A stretch of DNA of 64,000 nt, from positions 3,224,001 through 3,288,000 of the forward strand of contig NC_011740.1 of NCBI RefSeq assembly GCF_000026225.1. The letters are read 5' to 3'. Positions 61,011-64,000 of the stretch are shown here, piece by piece. The stretch is from Escherichia fergusonii ATCC 35469. Its GTDB lineage: Bacteria; Pseudomonadota; Gammaproteobacteria; Enterobacterales; Enterobacteriaceae. The notes beneath the pieces are model-generated. The model made no database searches. It saw only the letters and a list, made by a program, of their open reading frames with translations, and was not told the origin of the DNA. Both the position numbers and the translations under genes were made by a program. Each line of letters opens with the position of its first letter. The first letter of the stretch is position 1.

Positions 61011-61045
61011 TTTCCCCTCACCCGGTAGGGGCGAGCGAGGGGAAA
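61011..61045. repeat. boxC-like hairpin between nanA and nanT
   Basis: A 9-bp stem (tttcccctc 61011-61019, gaggggaaa 61037-61045) around a GC-rich interior (acccggtaggggcgag) resembles the boxC dispersed repeat of enterobacteria. It lies in the nanA-nanT spacer of the operon. Confidence 0.55.
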
Positions 61046-61049
61046 CAAC

Positions 61050-61943
61050 TCACCCGCGCTCTTGCATCAACTGCTGGGCCAGCACCTTCAGTTCTGGCAG
61101 ATATTTTTCATCTACCGGACCAAACGGTTTGCGGCACAGCGGCACAGAAACGACATCCATATAATGCAGGACCGTTTTCAGGCCGCGGAATACGCCCGTT
61201 TTGATCAGTAAATCAATGACTTTGTTGCACTCAGTTTGCAGTTTCTGCGCGGTCTGGATATCCCCTTCTTTCAGCGCCTTCACGATACCCTGATAACGCC
61301 AGCCCATAATGTTGTAAGTACTGCCGATACCACCATCAGCGCCCGCCAACAAACCAGAAGCAAAGATTTCGTCGTAACCGTTATAGAGCACCAGATCCGG
61401 ATGTTCACGACGGATCTGCTCCATCTGATAGAGATCGCCAGAGGTCTGTTTCAGCGCGCCGACACCAGGCAACGTAACCAGAGTGTTAATCTGATCCAGG
61501 GTCAGTTTAACGCCGCTTAACGCCGGAATGTTGTACACCACCATCGGCAACCCATCCGCCGAATCAATAATTGCCCGATAGTGATCGCAGTGTTCTTCAA
61601 AGCTGAAAGGGTAGTAGAACGGCGTGACGGCGGAGACGGCATCGAAGCCATAACGTTTGGCTGAAGACGCTAGCTGTTGGCTTTCAGCAGTGCTGACGCA
61701 ACCTACATGAGCGATGAGTTTAATCTTGCCTTTCGCCTCTTCGGCGACGATTTCCAGTACCTGTTCACGCTCGGAAAGGCTTTGTACAAAGGCTTCGCCG
61801 GTCGACCCCCCGACATATAAGCCGTCAATGCCCTGCTGAATATTGAACTGAACCAGGCGACGCAGACTCGCTTTATCCAGTGCTTGTTGTTGATCAAAAG
61901 GAGTCAGGAGTGCAGCCATTACGCCACGTAAATTCGTTGCCAT
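61050..61943 (-). CDS. nanA: N-acetylneuraminate lyase
   Basis: NanA splits sialic acid into pyruvate and ManNAc. The 297-residue class-I aldolase has the Schiff-base Lys in GVGALKQTSGD (K165 in E. coli numbering), the catalytic Tyr in VVYNIPALSG, and the DHDPS-family GGSTGEAFVQS motif. First gene of the operon, directly after the NanR operator. Confidence 0.99.
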   Translation of the reverse strand: MATNLRGVMAALLTPFDQQQALDKASLRRLVQFNIQQGIDGLYVGGSTGEAFVQSLSEREQVLEIVAEEAKGKIKLIAHVGCVSTAESQQLASSAKRYGFDAVSAVTPFYYPFSFEEHCDHYRAIIDSADGLPMVVYNIPALSGVKLTLDQINTLVTLPGVGALKQTSGDLYQMEQIRREHPDLVLYNGYDEIFASGLLAGADGGIGSTYNIMGWRYQGIVKALKEGDIQTAQKLQTECNKVIDLLIKTGVFRGLKTVLHYMDVVSVPLCRKPFGPVDEKYLPELKVLAQQLMQERG

Positions 61944-61978
61944 AAATACCTCTGAAGTGATGCTTGTCTGATAAACGA

Positions 61979-62001
61979 TATACCTTTATACCTGTTATAC
62001 C
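61979..62001 (-). promoter_or_regulatory. NanR operator of the nan operon
   Basis: Three direct GGTATA repeats on the minus strand (61996-62001, 61987-61992, 61979-61984), spaced 9 and 8 bp, lie 36-58 bp upstream of the nanA start. E. coli NanR dimers bind exactly such a (GGTATA)3 array and are released by N-acetylneuraminate. Confidence 0.92.
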
Positions 62002-62064
62002 AGATCAATTAAGCAACACCCCATACAGAAAGCTTATAATGCGATCTGCTTCACTAAAGTGGCA

Positions 62065-62847
62065 TTATTTCTTTTTGTGGGTGGTTTGGCCGAAGGCGTG
62101 CCAGGTGGCAGAAACGCTGTTGAGATGCGATTGCAACGCGCGATCGGCTTCATCGGGATCGTGGCGGCGGATCGCGTCAACGATCGCAATATGCTGTTGA
62201 TAGCTAACGTTGTTATGCTCGTGCAGAGCCTGATCAGCTACGGTTGGGCGCGCGGCGATCAGCCAATCGAGCAGGGCAACATGGATCGCCATAAAGATCG
62301 GGTTGCCGGGGATCTCCGCCAACACGCGGTGGAAATCAACGTCTGAACGAATGAATGCCGCGTTGTTATCCAGCGACTGACTGTTGATTTCCAGTGCTTT
62401 TGCCAGCAAATCAATTTGCTCATCGGTGGCATGTTCAGCCGCATAGCGCACCAGGCTGGATTCAAAGAACAGACGTAATTGTTCGAAATGGGCAATCCCG
62501 CCAGGATGAGAAAGGAAATCTTTCGCCATGCCGGAAAGCTCGCCGATGATGGTGTCCGCCGAAGGACGCGAGACGCGGGCGCGTTCTCCATTGTTTATTT
62601 GCACCAGACCTTTTCGTTTTAATGCTGCCAGCGCTTCACGCACCGAAGGTCGCCCGACGTTAAAGAACGCCATCAGTTCGCGCTCAGACGGCAACTGCTC
62701 ACCTTCGCCAAACTCGCGGCGGCGGATCATCTGCTCCAGCTCTTCTTCCACCATTTCGGAGAGTTTTTTACGCGCCAGCGGGCGGCTGCGCAAGTTGCGA
62801 CCGATAGTAGTAGTAGAATCTTCAGCTTGCGGATCAAATGCGTTCAT
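62065..62847 (-). CDS. nanR: sialic acid-responsive repressor NanR
   Basis: NanR is a GntR/FadR-type repressor of the nan genes. The 260-residue protein has an extended N-terminal arm, a winged helix (about 30-95: EQLPSERELMAFFNVGRPSVREALAALKRKGLV) and a helical FCD effector domain with metal-binding Asp/His residues. K-12 NanR starts three codons earlier (MGLMNAF); here the upstream codon is AGA, so the start must be the ATG at 62847. Confidence 0.97.
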   Translation of the reverse strand: MNAFDPQAEDSTTTIGRNLRSRPLARKKLSEMVEEELEQMIRRREFGEGEQLPSERELMAFFNVGRPSVREALAALKRKGLVQINNGERARVSRPSADTIIGELSGMAKDFLSHPGGIAHFEQLRLFFESSLVRYAAEHATDEQIDLLAKALEINSQSLDNNAAFIRSDVDFHRVLAEIPGNPIFMAIHVALLDWLIAARPTVADQALHEHNNVSYQQHIAIVDAIRRHDPDEADRALQSHLNSVSATWHAFGQTTHKKK

Positions 62848-62935
62848 AAGGCTCTTTCTGGGAAAATGCGTTAACGGATAATAACGAAGTTATCGTAACA
62901 CAGTATCAAAATCAGACGAAAAGAAGGTAGATAGC

Positions 62936-62960
62936 AAAACAGGCCACATGGGCCTGTTTA
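62936..62960 (-). terminator. terminator of the sspA-sspB operon
   Basis: An 8-bp stem (aacaggcc 62938-62945, ggcctgtt 62951-62958) is followed by a T-rich stretch on the minus strand, 5 bp after the sspB stop. Confidence 0.72.
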
Positions 62961-62964
62961 TCAT

Positions 62965-63468
62965 TTATTTCACAACCCGCAATGCCGGGCGTCCACCTCG
63001 TGGAGGCTGTGGCGGCTCGTCATCAGGATTATTGTCATCGTCATGATCGGGCTTATCACCGTCAATGACCGACATCACCGTCTCGCTTTCATCAGCAGAA
63101 GTGGTTTCGTCATCATTCTGGCTTGCGATTTCTTCGTCGTAAGCCGCTTCCGGCTCAAACATAGTGCCCGCACCATTTTCTCGTGCATAAATTGCTAACA
63201 CGGCTGCCAGCGGAACATAGACCTGGCGAGGAACGCCACCAAAGCGCGCATTAAAACGCACTTCATCATTTGCCAGTTCAAGATTTCCCACGGCACGCGG
63301 TGCAATGTTCAGAACAATTTGCCCATCACGCGCATATTCCATCGGGACTTTCACGCCGGGAAGCGTCACATCCACCACCAGATGCGGTGTGAGCTGGTTA
63401 TCCAGCAGCCATTCGTAAAATGCACGAAGCAGGTATGGCCGACGTGGTGTTAGCTGTGACAAATCCAT
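62965..63468 (-). CDS. sspB: ClpXP adaptor SspB
   Basis: SspB tethers ssrA-tagged proteins and RseA to ClpXP. The 167-residue protein has the substrate-binding domain (about 1-112: SQLTPRRPYLLRAFYEWLLD, VKVPMEYARDGQIVLNI). An acidic, flexible linker (DDETTSADESE...DHDDDNNPDDE) and the C-terminal ClpX-binding motif GGRPALRVVK follow. Slightly longer than K-12 in the linker. It follows sspA by 5 bp. Confidence 0.97.
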   Translation of the reverse strand: MDLSQLTPRRPYLLRAFYEWLLDNQLTPHLVVDVTLPGVKVPMEYARDGQIVLNIAPRAVGNLELANDEVRFNARFGGVPRQVYVPLAAVLAIYARENGAGTMFEPEAAYDEEIASQNDDETTSADESETVMSVIDGDKPDHDDDNNPDDEPPQPPRGGRPALRVVK

Positions 63469-63473
63469 ACAGA

Positions 63474-64000
63474 TTAACTCCGACCGAGGCGCATTTCGCG
63501 TTCGGCTTCTGTTAAGGAAGCGAGGAAGGAATCACGTTCAAAGACGCGCGTCATATAGCCTTTCAGCTCTTTCGCGCCCGGACCGCTGAACTCAATCCCC
63601 AGTTGCGGCAGACGCCACAGCAGCGGTGCCAGATAGCAGTCTACCAGGCTGAATTCATCGCTCAGGAAATAAGGCTTCTGACCGAAAACTGGTGCGACAG
63701 CCAGCAACTCTTCGCGCAGCTGTTTACGCGCAGCATCAGCTTCTGCATTAGAACCGTTCATGATGGTATTCATCAGTGAGTACCAGTCTTTTTCGATACG
63801 GTGCATGTACAGGCGGCTTTCACCACGTGCAACCGGGTAAACCGGCATCAGCGGCGGATGAGGGAAACGCTCATCAAGGTATTCCATAATGATGCGAGAT
63901 TCCCACAGGGTCAGCTCACGATCAACCAGGGTCGGTACGCTCTGATTCGGGTTGAGGTCAATCAGATCCTGAGGCGGATTGTCCTTTTCCACGTGTTCGA
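63474..64000 (-). CDS. sspA: stringent starvation protein A (5' end cut by window edge)
   Basis: SspA is a GST-fold protein that binds RNA polymerase and lowers H-NS in stationary phase. The visible 175 residues begin at EHVEKDNPPQDLIDLNPNQS, equivalent to about residue 39 of the 212-residue protein, and run to the normal C-terminus EREMRLGRS. The thioredoxin-like N-terminal beta-alpha units lie partly outside the window. Confidence 0.97.
   Translation of the reverse strand, partial: EHVEKDNPPQDLIDLNPNQSVPTLVDRELTLWESRIIMEYLDERFPHPPLMPVYPVARGESRLYMHRIEKDWYSLMNTIMNGSNAEADAARKQLREELLAVAPVFGQKPYFLSDEFSLVDCYLAPLLWRLPQLGIEFSGPGAKELKGYMTRVFERDSFLASLTEAEREMRLGRS

Overview
This is a chromosomal window from a member of the genus Escherichia. 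Gene content and order match the stretch from mtr to sspA of E. coli (about 71-72 min on the K-12 map), with intact, tightly packed housekeeping genes and no insertion sequence, prophage or CRISPR array. Several proteins (YhbX, YrbL, MtgA, MlaD, SfsB) differ from the K-12 versions I remember far more than gltBD or the nan genes do. A LysR-type regulator sits next to mtr, and the fimbrial genes gltF-yhcADEF of K-12 are absent between gltD and yhcG. I infer a lineage outside K-12-like E. coli, with E. fergusonii a candidate; this is inference, not proof.

Layout. 1-0.2 kb: N-terminal part of a LysR regulator running off the left edge. 0.3-1.6 kb: tryptophan permease mtr with a TrpR-type operator. 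1.7-7.5 kb: cold-shock/RNA-decay genes deaD, the tiny overlapping yrbN, nlpI, pnp and rpsO with its S15 control element. 7.6-14.0 kb: the metY-rimP-nusA-infB-rbfA-truB operon (initiator tRNA, transcription and translation initiation, ribosome maturation). 14.4-15.7 kb: argG with paired ARG boxes. 15.8-17.4 kb: the envelope phosphoethanolamine transferase homologue yhbX. 17.6-23.2 kb: leuU, secG, glmM, folP, ftsH, rlmE. 23.4-30.1 kb: yhbY, greA with its attenuated leader, dacB, obgE-yhbE-rpmA-rplU, ispB.

30.3-49.5 kb is an envelope and nitrogen-regulation block. It holds sfsB, murA, ibaG and the mlaFEDCB phospholipid transport operon on one side. On the other are yrbG-kdsD-kdsC-lptC-lptA-lptB (Kdo synthesis and LPS export) leading into rpoN-hpf-ptsN-rapZ-npr (sigma-54 and nitrogen PTS). 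Then come yrbL, mtgA, elbB, the small RNA ArcZ, arcB and yhcC. 49.5-56.0 kb: the gltBD glutamate synthase operon with a long upstream control region containing a near-consensus Lrp site. 56.2-57.3 kb: yhcG, a DUF1016/PDDEXK nuclease gene carrying three in-frame palindromes exactly 39 nt apart and a fourth just beyond its stop codon; this is the most unusual structure in the window. 57.4-62.8 kb: the sialic acid operon nanATEK-nanQ with its repressor nanR and a three-repeat operator. 63-64 kb: sspB and most of sspA, cut by the right edge.
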